A stretch of 64,000 nt of DNA from contig NZ_CP073637.1 in assembly GCF_029962485.1 (NCBI RefSeq), positions 1,736,001 through 1,800,000 of the forward strand. Direction: 5' to 3'. The notes beneath the pieces were generated by a model. That model was not told the DNA's origin and did no database searches. It saw nothing but the letters and a program-made list of their open reading frames with translations. Numbering within the stretch: the first letter of the stretch is position 1; every line of letters starts with the position of its first letter. The stretch is from Burkholderia cepacia. GTDB lineage: Bacteria > Pseudomonadota > Gammaproteobacteria > Burkholderiales > Burkholderiaceae. The position numbers were made by a program, and so were the translations under genes. Of this stretch, positions 43,769-52,952 are shown piece after piece.

Positions 43769-45150
43769 GGTCGCTGCGTGTGCGCCTGCTCGCCACCGTG
43801 ATGGCGACGGTCGTCGTGTTCTGGGCCGGCTGGGGCGCGTTTCTCGGTATCGGCTTGTGGCGCGAACAGCGCGGCTGGCGCGACGGCATGCTCGAGGGCG
43901 CGGCGCAACTGCTGCTGCTGTCGTTGCCCGATGCGATCGATCGCCTGCCCGAGGCGCGTGCCCAGGCGGTGCTGCCGAAAGCCGCGTACGGCAAATACGA
44001 CGTCGCGTTCCAGATCTGGGTCGATGGCCGCAACGTCATGCACAGCGCGGATGCGCCGGGGCCGGCGCTCAAGGCCGACATGCAGGACGGATACGGAGTG
44101 AGCGCCGGGCGCGGCGTCGCGCACGACGAGACCTGGCGCGTCTATTCGCTCGCGGATCCGGCCGGCCGGATTCACGTGCAAACAGGCGGGCCGGCGACGA
44201 CCTGGCAGGAGAAGGCGAACAATGCGCTGCAACTGGGCCTGTTCAATACGGCGGTGATGCTCGCGATGCTGGGCGTGGCGATCTGGTGGGCGATCCGCTG
44301 GTCGTTCGGGCCGGTGCGCGACGTTCAGCGGGCGATCCAGCACAAAGCCGCATTCGATTTCTCGCCGTTGCCGCTGATGACGCTGCCGCGCGAACTCCGG
44401 CCGCTCGTCGAGTCGTTCAATCGCCTGCTCGCGCGGCTGAGTCAAGCCGTCGATACCGAACGCCGTTTCATCGGCGATGCGGCGCACGAACTGCGCATTC
44501 CGCTGGCGGCGTTGTCGGCGCAGGCGGAAGTGGCGCTGCGGGCGGACAGTCCGGCGGACAAGGATGCCGCACTGCGCCGGCTGGCCACGGGGGTCGAGCG
44601 CAGCGCGCGACTGTCCGAGCAATTGCTCGAACTGGCGCGGCTCGATGCAGGGGCGCGCGCCGAGCAGCATGGGCCGGTCGACCTCGCGCGGCTCGTGACG
44701 CTGATCGCGAGCGACTTCGACGCGGCCGCCCGCGCGCGCCGGCAGACGATGCGGGTGGCGGTCGAGCCGGTGAGCGTGTGGGGCGATCTGGACGAAATCG
44801 CGATTGCGGTGCGCAACCTGATCGACAACGCGCTGCGTTATGGCCATGAGGGCGGCCGGGTCGAGATCACGTGCGACGGTGCGGCCGATGCGGACGGCGG
44901 ACGCGTCAGGTTGCATATCGCGGACGACGGACCGGGCGTGCCGCTCGACGAACGCGCACGGATCTTCGAGCGCTTCTACCGGGTGCCCGGTACGGCGCAG
45001 CCGGGAAGCGGCATCGGCCTGTCGCTGGTCGCGCGCATCGCCGAATCTCACGGCGGGGCGGTCGAGGTAGCGGCCGGTATCGACGGGGCCGGGCTCGCGG
45101 TGATCCTCTCGTTCCCGGTCTGGCTGGCGCCGGAGCGCTGGCAGCGCTAG
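43765..45150 (+). CDS. sensor histidine kinase
   Basis: A 461-residue inner-membrane kinase. Membrane segments at about residues 8-30 and 158-178 flank a periplasmic loop of about 125 residues. A HAMP-like linker leads to the H-box GDAAHELRIPL with His241, then the N box (NLIDNALRYG) and G boxes (DDGPGVP; GSGIGLSLV). It phosphorylates the response regulator encoded just upstream, with which it is translationally coupled. The signal is unknown; the loop lacks an obvious acidic ExxE iron motif. Confidence 0.93.
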   Translation: MRSLRVRLLATVMATVVVFWAGWGAFLGIGLWREQRGWRDGMLEGAAQLLLLSLPDAIDRLPEARAQAVLPKAAYGKYDVAFQIWVDGRNVMHSADAPGPALKADMQDGYGVSAGRGVAHDETWRVYSLADPAGRIHVQTGGPATTWQEKANNALQLGLFNTAVMLAMLGVAIWWAIRWSFGPVRDVQRAIQHKAAFDFSPLPLMTLPRELRPLVESFNRLLARLSQAVDTERRFIGDAAHELRIPLAALSAQAEVALRADSPADKDAALRRLATGVERSARLSEQLLELARLDAGARAEQHGPVDLARLVTLIASDFDAAARARRQTMRVAVEPVSVWGDLDEIAIAVRNLIDNALRYGHEGGRVEITCDGAADADGGRVRLHIADDGPGVPLDERARIFERFYRVPGTAQPGSGIGLSLVARIAESHGGAVEVAAGIDGAGLAVILSFPVWLAPERWQR

Positions 45151-45187
45151 CGCGGGCGCCTGCGCCGTTCCAGCCGCCAAAACGAAA

Positions 45188-45209
45188 AAAGCGCCGGCTT
45201 GCCGGCGCT
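45188..45209. terminator. bidirectional terminator between sensor kinase and small minus-strand genes
   Basis: AAAGCGCCGGC and its complement (45188-45198 with 45201-45211) flank a TT loop, giving A and T runs on both sides, so it serves both converging transcripts. Confidence 0.75.
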
Positions 45210-45232
45210 TTCCCGTATCCGCGGTGCGGCGC

Positions 45233-45370
45233 TCAACGCACCCAGCGGCACATCTTGTGATGGTGATGGTCGAAGTGACACACGCGGTGCGGATGCGCCT
45301 CGGCGATGGCCGGCACGAGCACGGCGGCGGCAACGGCCGCGACGGCGAGCGATTTCAGTAGCGTTTTCAT
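45233..45370 (-). CDS. small secreted His-rich protein (45 residues)
   Basis: A 45-codon gene: an 18-20-residue hydrophobic signal begins MKTLLKSLAVAAV and ends AEA, leaving a mature peptide of about 20 residues with HFDHHHHKMC and a second Cys. AGGAC lies about 8 bases before the ATG and a terminator follows the stop. Four consecutive His and two Cys suggest metal binding, which is inference only. It sits beside a two-component pair and another small envelope protein. The family is not recognised with certainty. Confidence 0.6.
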   Translation of the reverse strand: MKTLLKSLAVAAVAAAVLVPAIAEAHPHRVCHFDHHHHKMCRWVR

Positions 45371-45418
45371 GTTGAAGTCCTGGTCGTTGAAAAGTGAATC
45401 ACGGGAAGGGGGCGGGTC

Positions 45419-45673
45419 TTACCACTGCGGCCGCTGATCGTCGCGCCGGTCGTCCCGATGGTCGTCGCGGCGATCGTCGCGACGGTCGTCATATCCGCGC
45501 TGATGCTGCGCTTCCCAGTCGCGGCGCTCCCAGTAGCGATTCCCGTCCCAGTAACGATCGCCATGCCAGCCGATCGTGACTTGAGCCGGGCCGGCTGGAT
45601 AGGCAACGCACCCGGTCAGCATCACGCTCGACAGCGCGCCAACCATGACGGCGGACAACACGATGGATTTCAT
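45419..45673 (-). CDS. small lipoprotein with Arg-Asp-Asp repeat tail
   Basis: An 84-residue product; the ATG at 45673 has GGGAG 7 bases upstream, and the longer frame from 45814 is not needed. A lipobox (SSVMLTGC) follows the signal. The mature part has an aromatic section (WHGDRYWDGNRYWERRDWE) and a highly charged tail of repeated RRDD/HRDD units. Similar small lipoproteins with YW-rich segments are common in Burkholderia and have no known role. A degenerate version of the PmrA-type box (GGTAAG-AAGTT) lies upstream near 45729. Confidence 0.75.
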   Translation of the reverse strand: MKSIVLSAVMVGALSSVMLTGCVAYPAGPAQVTIGWHGDRYWDGNRYWERRDWEAQHQRGYDDRRDDRRDDHRDDRRDDQRPQW

Positions 45674-45906
45674 GGTTTTCTCCCTTGGAAACGGCACCCC
45701 GATCGTACGAGCCCCCAAAATTTCACGTGGTAAGAAGTTGCTACCGCACATGACAGGCGCAGGCGCTTCGTCAGGCGAGTGAAAGATCGTGCCGACGTGT
45801 CGCAAGCCGGTCACGCCATTCGGATTGGCCGACGACCGCGTACCAGGCCCACCGACGCGCGTCCCATCCGCCCGGGCAACGATTTCGGCAATTGTTCAGA
45901 CAAATC

Positions 45907-45936
45907 CTGACAACTGAAAGGGTCATCTGGTAATGT
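45907..45936 (+). promoter_or_regulatory. sigma70-like promoter of orbS
   Basis: CTGACA (45907-45912) and TAATGT (45931-45936) are separated by 18 bases. The Fur-like site lies immediately downstream, where binding would block initiation. Confidence 0.55.
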
Positions 45937-45954
45937 GATTGAGAATGATTTGCG
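45937..45954. promoter_or_regulatory. Fur-like box at the orbS promoter
   Basis: GATTGAGAATGATTTGCG resembles overlapping Fur hexamers, with GAGAATGATT as the best-matching core. Fur repression of orbS is established in Burkholderia cenocepacia; placing the site here is from sequence likeness. Confidence 0.65.
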
Positions 45955-45998
45955 TTTACGTTAAATTGCGCTATCTCGGAATTTGACGGAGCAGATCG

Positions 45999-46667
45999 AT
46001 GGCCATGGCGGAAGTGCTCGACCGACCGGCGGCAGCAGCGGCGAACCCGTTCCTCGGCAGTTATCCGGACCTGCCGCCGCGCGCCGCGCCACGGGCGCAC
46101 CGTGCCGCGGAGCCCCGCGCGCAGGGTGCGCTGCTCGACGTGCTGATCTCGCATCGTTCGATGCTCGTCAATGTCGCGCGCGGCTTCGTCGGCTGCGCGA
46201 GCCGCGCCGAGGACGTCGTGCACGACGTCTTCGTGAAGCTCGTCGAATTCCCGAACCAGGACGCGGTGCGCCAGCCGGTCGCGTACGTGACGCGGATGGT
46301 GCGCAATGCGTCGATCGACGCATGCCGCCGGCAAAGCCTCGAGAACGTCTATCACACGGAAGAGGACGACGGCTTCGACGTGCCGTCGCCCGAGCCGACA
46401 CCGGAAGCCGCGCTGATGACGCGCGATACGCTGCGGCGCGTGTGGGCCGCGCTCGAGGATCTGCCGGCGCGCAGCCGCGAGGCCTTCGAGATGGTGCGGC
46501 TGCGCGAGGAAACGCTGCAGACCGCGGCGCGCGCGCTGAACGTGTCGCAGACGCTCGTGCATTTCATGGTGCGCGACGCGGAGCGTCACTGCGCGGAATG
46601 CCTCGACGCGTGCCAGCGTGGCGTCGCGTGCCCGGTGTTCCTGGGCGGCCGCGCGCGGCGGCGGTAA
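45999..46667 (+). CDS. orbS: ECF iron-starvation sigma factor OrbS
   Basis: A 222-residue ECF sigma factor with GGAGC before the ATG. Region 2 ([32 protein letters not shown]) and region 4 ([38 protein letters not shown]) are clear, each quoted from a longer match. The C-terminal tail is Cys-rich ([16 protein letters not shown]). OrbS directs RNA polymerase to the ornibactin genes under iron limitation, and published work in B. cenocepacia reports that it senses ferrous iron itself through such Cys residues. No anti-sigma gene is adjacent, as expected. The three TAAA-N17-CGTC promoters nearby are its likely targets. Confidence 0.95.
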   Translation: MAMAEVLDRPAAAAANPFLGSYPDLPPRAAPRAHRAAEPRAQGALLDVLISHRSMLVNVARGFVGCASRAEDVVHDVFVKLVEFPNQDAVRQPVAYVTRMVRNASIDACRRQSLENVYHTEEDDGFDVPSPEPTPEAALMTRDTLRRVWAALEDLPARSREAFEMVRLREETLQTAARALNVSQTLVHFMVRDAERHCAECLDACQRGVACPVFLGGRARRR

Positions 46668-46689
46668 AAAAACGCGCCGGCCAATCGTC
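46665..46689 (+). promoter_or_regulatory. OrbS-dependent promoter of the orbH operon
   Basis: TAAA (46665-46668), 17 bases, then CGTC (46686-46689), starting within the orbS stop codon. The form matches PvdS-type iron-starvation promoters and the two others in this locus. Confidence 0.8.
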
Positions 46690-46753
46690 TATCAGACAGG
46701 AGCGGCCGAAACCGCCGCTTCGCCTCCTTCAACCGTCTCAGCGATTTCCGATC

Positions 46754-46996
46754 ATGACGCAAGCCCCGACGCCTTCCGCCGACACCGACGATCTCGTCTA
46801 CACGGTCGTCATCAACGACGAAGAACAGTACTCGATCTGGCCGACGTTCCGGCCCGTGCCGGCCGGCTGGCGCGAGGTCGGCGTGAGCGGCCCGAAGGCG
46901 GACTGTCTCGCGCACATCGAGACAGTCTGGACCGACATGCGCCCCGCGAGCCTGCGCCGCGCCATGGACGGCGAGCGCGCGTCGCGCGCATCGTGA
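46754..46996 (+). CDS. orbH: MbtH-like protein
   Basis: An 80-residue protein with the MbtH pattern: [26 protein letters not shown] and the C-terminal [11 protein letters not shown]. MbtH-like proteins bind NRPS adenylation domains and are needed for their folding or activity, here presumably those of OrbI and OrbJ. It is first in the OrbS-driven operon, 45 bases before orbG. Confidence 0.93.
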   Translation: MTQAPTPSADTDDLVYTVVINDEEQYSIWPTFRPVPAGWREVGVSGPKADCLAHIETVWTDMRPASLRRAMDGERASRAS

Positions 46997-47041
46997 CCTG
47001 CTGCGCCGCGTGTGCGGCGCGCCACCTGAAGAGGACGTTGC

Positions 47042-48049
47042 ATGACCCTGCTTTCGTTGCCGACGCTCGACGACCTGCGTATCGAGCCGGGGCTGCCCAC
47101 CGTCGTGTCGCCGCGCGGCAGCGACAGCCTGTCGATCGATGACATCGTGCCGCTGGCGCGCGAGATCGCGGCCGACACGCTCGAACGCGCGGGCGGCGTA
47201 CTGTTCACGGGCTTTCACGTGCCGTCGATCGATGCGTTCCAGCAGTTCGCGGCATCGTTCGGCGATCCGCTGATCGGCTATGAATACGCGTCGACGCCGC
47301 GCAGCCAGGTCGAGGGCGCCGTCTACACGTCGACCGAATATCCGCCGCACCGCGGGATTCCGCTGCACAACGAGCAGTCGTACACGCGCGAATGGCCGCT
47401 GCGGATCTGGTTCCACTGCGCGCTCGCCGCGCCGAAGGGCGGGGCGACGCCGATCGCGGACAGCCGCGCCGTGTATCGAGCGCTCGATCCGGCGCTCGTC
47501 GCGCGTTTCGAGAAACGCGAGCTGCTGTACGTGCGCAATTTCGGGCAGGGGCTCGACCTGCCGTGGCAGCAGTCGTTCGGCACCGCCGAACCGGCCGAGG
47601 TCGAACGGATGTGCGCGGCGCGCGGCATCGAATGCGCATGGCGCACCGACGATGACGGCGAGCTGCTGCTGCGCACGCGCGAACGCTGCCAGGCCGTCGC
47701 ACGCCATCCGCGCACCGGCGACCGCGTGTGGTTCAACCAGGCGAACCTGTTTCACCTGTCGGCGCTCGACGACGACATGCAGGAAGCGCTCGTCGACGCG
47801 GTCGGGCTCGAGAACGTGCCGCGCAACGTGTACTACGGCGACGGCGAACCGCTCGAGGCCGACGCGCTCGCGGAGATCCGCGGTGTGCTCGACCTGCAGC
47901 GCATCGTGTTTCCGTGGCGCACGGGCGACGTGCTGATGCTCGACAACATGCTGACCGCGCATGCGCGCGACCCGTTCGAAGGGGCGCGCAAGGTCGTCGT
48001 CGCGATGGCGCAGAGTTATACGGTCCCGCGCGACCGAACGGAGGATTGA
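47042..48049 (+). CDS. orbG: TauD-type Fe(II)/2-oxoglutarate dioxygenase (aspartate beta-hydroxylase candidate)
   Basis: A 335-residue SyrP/TauD-family enzyme. The iron facial triad is visible as His109-x-Glu111 (PLHNEQSY) and a distal His in LDNMLTAHARDPF, with the 2-oxoglutarate-binding Arg expected in FEGARKVVVAM. Ornibactin contains D-threo-beta-hydroxyaspartate, and OrbG is the candidate for hydroxylating the Asp residue, free or carrier-bound. GAGG lies upstream of the ATG, and its stop overlaps the orbC start (TGATG). Confidence 0.9.
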   Translation: MTLLSLPTLDDLRIEPGLPTVVSPRGSDSLSIDDIVPLAREIAADTLERAGGVLFTGFHVPSIDAFQQFAASFGDPLIGYEYASTPRSQVEGAVYTSTEYPPHRGIPLHNEQSYTREWPLRIWFHCALAAPKGGATPIADSRAVYRALDPALVARFEKRELLYVRNFGQGLDLPWQQSFGTAEPAEVERMCAARGIECAWRTDDDGELLLRTRERCQAVARHPRTGDRVWFNQANLFHLSALDDDMQEALVDAVGLENVPRNVYYGDGEPLEADALAEIRGVLDLQRIVFPWRTGDVLMLDNMLTAHARDPFEGARKVVVAMAQSYTVPRDRTED

Positions 48050-48897
48050 TGACGCGTAGTACCGCCGCGCTTGCCGCGCGCGGGCTGTCGGTAGGATATC
48101 GCGACCATGTCGTGATCGACGGGCTGGACCTGTCGATCGCGGCCGGCCGCGTAACCGCGCTGTGCGGACCGAACGGCTGCGGCAAGAGCACGCTGCTGCG
48201 CACGCTTGCGGGCCTGCAGCCCGCGCGTGCCGGCCATGTCGAAGTGAACGGGCAGCCGCTCGCGGCGTTTCGCCGTCGCGCGCTCGCGCGCGAGCTGACG
48301 ATGCTCGCGCAGTTCAACCAGATTCCATCGGGCCTGACGGTGCGCGAACTCGTCGCCTACGGGCGCTATGCGTACGGCGGCTTCCTGCGCGGCCTGTCGC
48401 GGGTCGACCATGCGGCGATCGACGAGGCGCTCGGCACGAGCGGCCTCGCCGACGATGCGGAGCGCGACGTCGGCGCGCTGTCGGGTGGCGAGCGCCAGCG
48501 CGCGTGGATCGCGATGGCGCTCGCGCAGCAGGCGCCGATCGTGTTGCTCGACGAACCGACGACCTATCTCGACATTCATCACCAGCTCGACATCCTCGAC
48601 GCACTGCGCACGCTGAACCGCACGCGCGGGCTGACGATCGTGTGGGTGCTGCACGACCTGAACCAGGCGGCTGCATACAGCGACGAAATCGTGCTGATGC
48701 GCGCGGGCCGTCTCGTCGCGCAGGGCACGCCCGACGCGATGCTCGATCCGGCGCGGCTGCGCGCGGCGTTCGGCGTCGAGATGCTGAAGCTGGCGCATCC
48801 GCAGACGGGCGCGCCGATGTGCGTGCCGGCCTACGGCCCGACAACCGACGGCGCGCCGCAGACGGCCGGCGTCTTCGACCGGGATCTCGCCGTATGA
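48049..48897 (+). CDS. orbC: ferric-ornibactin ABC importer, ATPase
   Basis: A 282-residue ABC ATPase of the FepC/FhuC group: Walker A GPNGCGKST (residues 40-48), Q-loop region MLAQFNQIP, signature LSGGERQR, Walker B IVLLDEP and the switch His in WVLHDLNQ. It powers uptake through OrbD. It overlaps orbG by one base and orbD by four. Confidence 0.95.
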   Translation: MTRSTAALAARGLSVGYRDHVVIDGLDLSIAAGRVTALCGPNGCGKSTLLRTLAGLQPARAGHVEVNGQPLAAFRRRALARELTMLAQFNQIPSGLTVRELVAYGRYAYGGFLRGLSRVDHAAIDEALGTSGLADDAERDVGALSGGERQRAWIAMALAQQAPIVLLDEPTTYLDIHHQLDILDALRTLNRTRGLTIVWVLHDLNQAAAYSDEIVLMRAGRLVAQGTPDAMLDPARLRAAFGVEMLKLAHPQTGAPMCVPAYGPTTDGAPQTAGVFDRDLAV

Positions 48898-50984
48898 CCA
48901 CGTTCGCGATGCGCAAGCGCCTCGCGGCGACGGGGAAGGGTGCGGCCACGGGGCGGGCCGGCACGATCGCGTTTGGCCTCGTCGCGCTGATCGCGATACT
49001 CGCGGCGCTGCGCGTCGCGCCCGACCTGCGCGTGTGGTGGAGCGCGGTGCCCGGCAGCGATGCCGCGGCGCTTGCGCACGTGTTCCTGTTCGACCTCAAC
49101 CTGCCGCGCGTCGCGGCCGCGCTCGTCGCAGGCGGTTGCCTCGGCATCGCGGGCGCGCTGTTCCAGTCGCTCACGCGCAATCCGCTCGCGTCGCCCGACT
49201 TGCTCGGCGTGACGGGTGGCGCCCAGCTCGGCCTTCTCGCGGCGATGCTCGTGCCGGCGCTGGCCGGCGTCGCGACGGTGCCGCTGCTGTTCGTGTGCGG
49301 GCTGGCCGCCGCCGCGTGCGCGATCGTCGCGGCCGGCGGCTGGCGTGCGACGCCGCTGCGGCTCGTGCTCGCGGGCAGCGTGTGCATGCTGCTGTTCGCC
49401 GCGCTGTCGACGCTCGTGCTCGCGTTCTTCGAACAGAACATCGCGGGCGCCGCGCTGTGGACCAACGGCAGCCTGTACCAGCCTGGCGCAACGGGCCTCG
49501 CGCTCGCCGCGCGTTGGCTCGTCGTGCCGCTCATCGCGCTGCCGTTCGTGATCCGGCCGCTGAATCCGCTCACGCTCGGCGACGACGCAGCGGCCGCGGC
49601 CGGCGTGCGCGTCGACGCGACGCGGCTCGCCGCGACGATCGTCGCGGTTGCGTTCACCAGTGTGGCCGTCAGCATCGCGGGCCCGCTGTCGTATGTCGGC
49701 CTCGTCGCGCCGAACCTGCTGCGCCAGGTACGCGGGGCGCGTGCGGCACGGCTCGGCGTGCTGGTGCCGTTGTCGGCGCTCACCGGTGGCGCGCTCGTGC
49801 TCGTCACCGACAGCGCGGTGCTCGCGTCGGGCCTCGACGCGACGCTGTCGACGGGCGTCGCGATCGCGCTGGTCGGCACACCGCTGATGCTCGCGATGAT
49901 CCGGCGCGGCGCCGCATGGTCGGGCGTGCTGCATGCGGATGCAGAACGCGCGGCGGGTGGCGGTTCGACGCGGCTCGTCGGCTGGCTCGAACGGCTCGGC
50001 TGGCCGCTACGCACGGCGCTGTTCGTCGTGGTCGGCGCACTCGTGGTGTGGGTCGGCGTGTCGACCGGCCCCGACTGGTTGTCGCCCGCGCGCTGGTCGG
50101 CCGCGTTGTCGGGCCAGGACGCGCTCGCGCGGATGCTGATCGACCTGCGCATGCCGCGCCTGCTGTGCGCGCTGCTCGCGGGTGCGCTGCTCGCCGTCAG
50201 CGGCGTCGCGATGCAAAGCGTCGTGCGCAATCCGCTCGCGGGCCCCGAAGTGCTCGGCGTCACGCAGGGCGCGGGGCTCGTCACGCTGTTCGCGTTGTCG
50301 ACGTGGCCGCTGATGGGCCATGTGACGCTTGCGGCGGCCGCGTTGATCGGGGGCGGCCTGTCGCTCGCGATCACGCTCGCGCTGAATCACCGGCATCGCT
50401 ATGCACCGCTCGCGGTCGCGCTGACGGGCATCGTGATCGGCGCGCTGTGGACCACGCTCGCGCAGTGGCTGATCACGCAGGAAAGCGTGCAGCCCGCGCG
50501 CTTCGTCGTGTGGCTCGTCGGCGGTACCTATGGTCGTAGCTGGGGCGAGGTGTCGATGCTGCTGCCGTGGTGCGTGCTCGCGGTGCCCGTGTTCGCATGG
50601 CTCGCGAAGCCGCTCGACATGCTCGCGCTCGGCGACGACCAGGCGGCCGCGCTCGGCCTGCCGGTGGCTGCGCTGCGGCCGCTCGCACTGACGATCGCGA
50701 CGCTCGCCGCCTGTGCCGCCGTCGCGGCAGTCGGGCCGGTCGGCTTTATCGGACTGATGGCGCCGCACGTCGCGACGATGCTCGGCGCGCGCCGGCATCG
50801 CACGCGGCTGTGGCTCGCGGCTGCGTGCGGCGCGCTGATCCTTGGTATCGCGGATCTCGCGGCGCGCACGGTCGTTGCGCCGCGCGAAGTGCCGGCGGGC
50901 GTGCTGACCGCGCTGATCGGCGCGCCGTATCTGCTCGGCCTTCTGATTCTCGAGGGGCGCCGCGCGCGGCGCGCAGGGCGATGA
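48894..50984 (+). CDS. orbD: ferric-ornibactin ABC importer, fused double permease
   Basis: A 696-residue FecCD-family permease in which two homologous halves are fused, as in FhuB. The pattern LPRVAAALVAGGCLGIAGALFQSLTRNPLASPDLLGVT in the first half is mirrored by MPRLLCALLAGALLAVSGVAMQSVVRNPLAGPEVLGVT in the second (both quoted in segments of a longer match). About 18-20 membrane spans are expected. It overlaps both neighbours by four bases. Confidence 0.93.
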   Translation: MTTFAMRKRLAATGKGAATGRAGTIAFGLVALIAILAALRVAPDLRVWWSAVPGSDAAALAHVFLFDLNLPRVAAALVAGGCLGIAGALFQSLTRNPLASPDLLGVTGGAQLGLLAAMLVPALAGVATVPLLFVCGLAAAACAIVAAGGWRATPLRLVLAGSVCMLLFAALSTLVLAFFEQNIAGAALWTNGSLYQPGATGLALAARWLVVPLIALPFVIRPLNPLTLGDDAAAAAGVRVDATRLAATIVAVAFTSVAVSIAGPLSYVGLVAPNLLRQVRGARAARLGVLVPLSALTGGALVLVTDSAVLASGLDATLSTGVAIALVGTPLMLAMIRRGAAWSGVLHADAERAAGGGSTRLVGWLERLGWPLRTALFVVVGALVVWVGVSTGPDWLSPARWSAALSGQDALARMLIDLRMPRLLCALLAGALLAVSGVAMQSVVRNPLAGPEVLGVTQGAGLVTLFALSTWPLMGHVTLAAAALIGGGLSLAITLALNHRHRYAPLAVALTGIVIGALWTTLAQWLITQESVQPARFVVWLVGGTYGRSWGEVSMLLPWCVLAVPVFAWLAKPLDMLALGDDQAAALGLPVAALRPLALTIATLAACAAVAAVGPVGFIGLMAPHVATMLGARRHRTRLWLAAACGALILGIADLAARTVVAPREVPAGVLTALIGAPYLLGLLILEGRRARRAGR

Positions 50985-51781
50985 CCCCGGCGCTCGACGG
51001 CGCGCGCGCCACGCGCTTTGCGGCGTTCGCGCCGGAACCGTTCGTCGACCATCTCGACGTCGTCTGGCTCGGCATGCCCGACGATGCGCACGCGCCGGGC
51101 CGTATCGTCGTACCCGTCAGCGCATTGCCCGCGCATCGCGACGCGGTGCTCGGCGCGATGGTCGACCACTACGGCGGCGATCCCGCGCAGCATGCGCGCG
51201 CGCTGATGTCGCAATGGAGCAAATACTATTTCGGCCGAGCGGCGCCGGCGGGTGTCGTTGCCGCGCTGACGCTCGGCCGGCCGCTCGACATGAACCCGGA
51301 GCGTACGTTCGTCGCGCTCGACGACGGCATGCCTGCTGCGCTGTATTTCGCGCCGGACGCGCTCGGCGCGCCGTGCGACGATCCGGCGCCGCGCTATGCA
51401 CCGCTCATCGCGCATCTCGGCGCGGTGATCGACCTGCTCGCGGCGATGGGCCGCGTCACGCCGCGCGTGCTGTGGAGCAACGCAGGCAATCTGCTCGACT
51501 ATCTGCTCGACACGTATCGTTCGGTGCCGTGCGCGGCCGATCCCGTCCGCGACGCGGACTGGCTGTTCGGTTCGGCCTGCGTACGCGGCGAACCGAATCC
51601 GCTGCGGATGCCCGTGCGCGACGCCGTGCCGCGCTCGGCGCTGCTGCCGACGCCGTTTCGCGCGCGTCGCGTGTGCTGCCTGCGCTATGAAATTCCTGGA
51701 GAAACGCAACTGTGTGGAAGCTGCCCCCTGCTACTGACGATGGACGACGCGGCGCTGGCCGAGCAGGACGCGATCCGGTGA
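50981..51781 (+). CDS. orbF: ferric-siderophore reductase, FhuF-like
   Basis: A 266-residue protein related to FhuF and other siderophore-interacting iron reductases. The C-terminal Cys cluster [10 protein letters not shown]...LCGSCPLL gives the CC-x10-C-x2-C arrangement that binds a [2Fe-2S] centre in this family. It should release iron from ferric ornibactin in the cytoplasm. It starts on the orbD stop (ATGA) and ends one base into the orbB start. The symbol follows published Burkholderia usage as I recall it. Confidence 0.85.
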   Translation: MTPALDGARATRFAAFAPEPFVDHLDVVWLGMPDDAHAPGRIVVPVSALPAHRDAVLGAMVDHYGGDPAQHARALMSQWSKYYFGRAAPAGVVAALTLGRPLDMNPERTFVALDDGMPAALYFAPDALGAPCDDPAPRYAPLIAHLGAVIDLLAAMGRVTPRVLWSNAGNLLDYLLDTYRSVPCAADPVRDADWLFGSACVRGEPNPLRMPVRDAVPRSALLPTPFRARRVCCLRYEIPGETQLCGSCPLLLTMDDAALAEQDAIR

Positions 51782-52824
51782 TGCACGCCGGCCGCCGGCA
51801 TGCGCTCGGCGCACTTGCGGCGGCACTCGGCGCCGCGTGCTGCGGTGCGCTCGGCGCATCGTCCGGCGCGGTTGCCGCGACCCTCGATGCACATCGTGCG
51901 CAGGGCGTGCGTGCACCGGGCGCCGTGTCGCTGACCGGCAATCCCGTCGTGTCGCAGGCAAGCGCGACGATGCCCGTGCGGCCGCAGCGCGTGGTCGCGC
52001 TCGACTTCATGTTCGCGGAGAGCGTGATCGCGCTCGACATCGTGCCGGTCGGGATGGCCGATACGGCGTTCTATCCGGGCTGGCTCGGCTACCAGAGCGA
52101 GCGGCTCGCGCACGTGACCGACATCGGCTCGCGACAGGAGCCGGGGCTCGAGGCGATCGCGGCGGTCAAGCCCGATCTCATCATCGGCGTCGGCTTCCGC
52201 CATGCGCCGATCTTCGAGGCGCTCGACCGGATCGCGCCGACGATCCTGTTCCAGTTCAGCCCGAACGTGTCCGACGGCGGTATCCCCGTCACGCAGCTCG
52301 ACTGGATGCGGCAGATTTTCCGGACGATCGGTGCGGTCACGGGGCGCGATGCGCGTGCGCAGGCGGTCGATGCACAACTCGATGCGGGCATCGCGCGCAA
52401 TGCGGCGCGGCTCGCGGCTGCGGGCAGAAAAGGCGAGCGCGTCGCGCTGCTGCAGGATCTCGGCTTGCCCGATCGTTACTGGGCCTATACCGGCAACAGC
52501 ACGTCGGCGGGCCTCGCACGTGCGCTCGGGCTCGATCCGTGGCCGCAGAAGCCGACGCGGGAAGGCACGCTGTACGTGACGTCGGCCGATCTGCTCCGGC
52601 AGCGCGACCTGGCCGTGATGTTCGTGACCGCATCGGGGCTGGACGTGCCGCTGTCCGCGAAACTCGATTCGCCGGTGTGGCGTTTCGTCCCCGCGATGAA
52701 GGAACACCGGATCGCGCTGATCGAACGCAATATCTGGGGGTTCGGTGGCCCGATGTCGGCGCTGAAGCTGGCCGACGTGATGACCGACACGATGCTGAAG
52801 CTGCCGGCCGTGAGCAAGACGTGA
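51781..52824 (+). CDS. orbB: ferric-ornibactin periplasmic binding protein
   Basis: A 347-residue class III binding protein (FhuD/FepB type). The N-terminus [17 protein letters not shown] carries a twin Arg before a hydrophobic segment, so Sec or Tat export is possible. Landmarks are [25 protein letters not shown] and [13 protein letters not shown] (quoted in part), and the C-terminal helix [12 protein letters not shown]. It delivers ferric ornibactin to OrbD. It is the last gene of the orbH operon; a terminator follows 75 bases on. Confidence 0.9.
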   Translation: MHAGRRHALGALAAALGAACCGALGASSGAVAATLDAHRAQGVRAPGAVSLTGNPVVSQASATMPVRPQRVVALDFMFAESVIALDIVPVGMADTAFYPGWLGYQSERLAHVTDIGSRQEPGLEAIAAVKPDLIIGVGFRHAPIFEALDRIAPTILFQFSPNVSDGGIPVTQLDWMRQIFRTIGAVTGRDARAQAVDAQLDAGIARNAARLAAAGRKGERVALLQDLGLPDRYWAYTGNSTSAGLARALGLDPWPQKPTREGTLYVTSADLLRQRDLAVMFVTASGLDVPLSAKLDSPVWRFVPAMKEHRIALIERNIWGFGGPMSALKLADVMTDTMLKLPAVSKT

Positions 52825-52899
52825 CGGGCAGGGTGTCGCAATCGGCGTGATCGGCGTGATCGGAGCGCCACGCATCGGCAATATTCCCTTCCGAAATGC

Positions 52900-52942
52900 A
52901 AATCGCCGACGCACTGCCATTGCAGCGCGTCGGCGATTTTTT
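52900..52942. terminator. bidirectional terminator between convergent orbB and orbE
   Basis: A perfect 13-bp stem (52900-52912 with 52927-52939), T run on the plus strand and A-rich flank on the other, placed exactly between the converging genes. Confidence 0.88.
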
Positions 52943-52952
52943 CGACTGCTTC

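Larger units (their letters stand above)
45674..45998. other. intergenic region containing the orbS promoter
   Basis: The left half is the leader of the divergent lipoprotein gene. The right half holds the orbS promoter and Fur-like site, annotated separately. No further gene is seen. Confidence 0.5.

Noticed and set aside
43741..45333. A 530-codon minus-strand frame opposite the sensor kinase
   Set aside because: Low-complexity composition and no ribosome site; the plus strand has all histidine kinase boxes.
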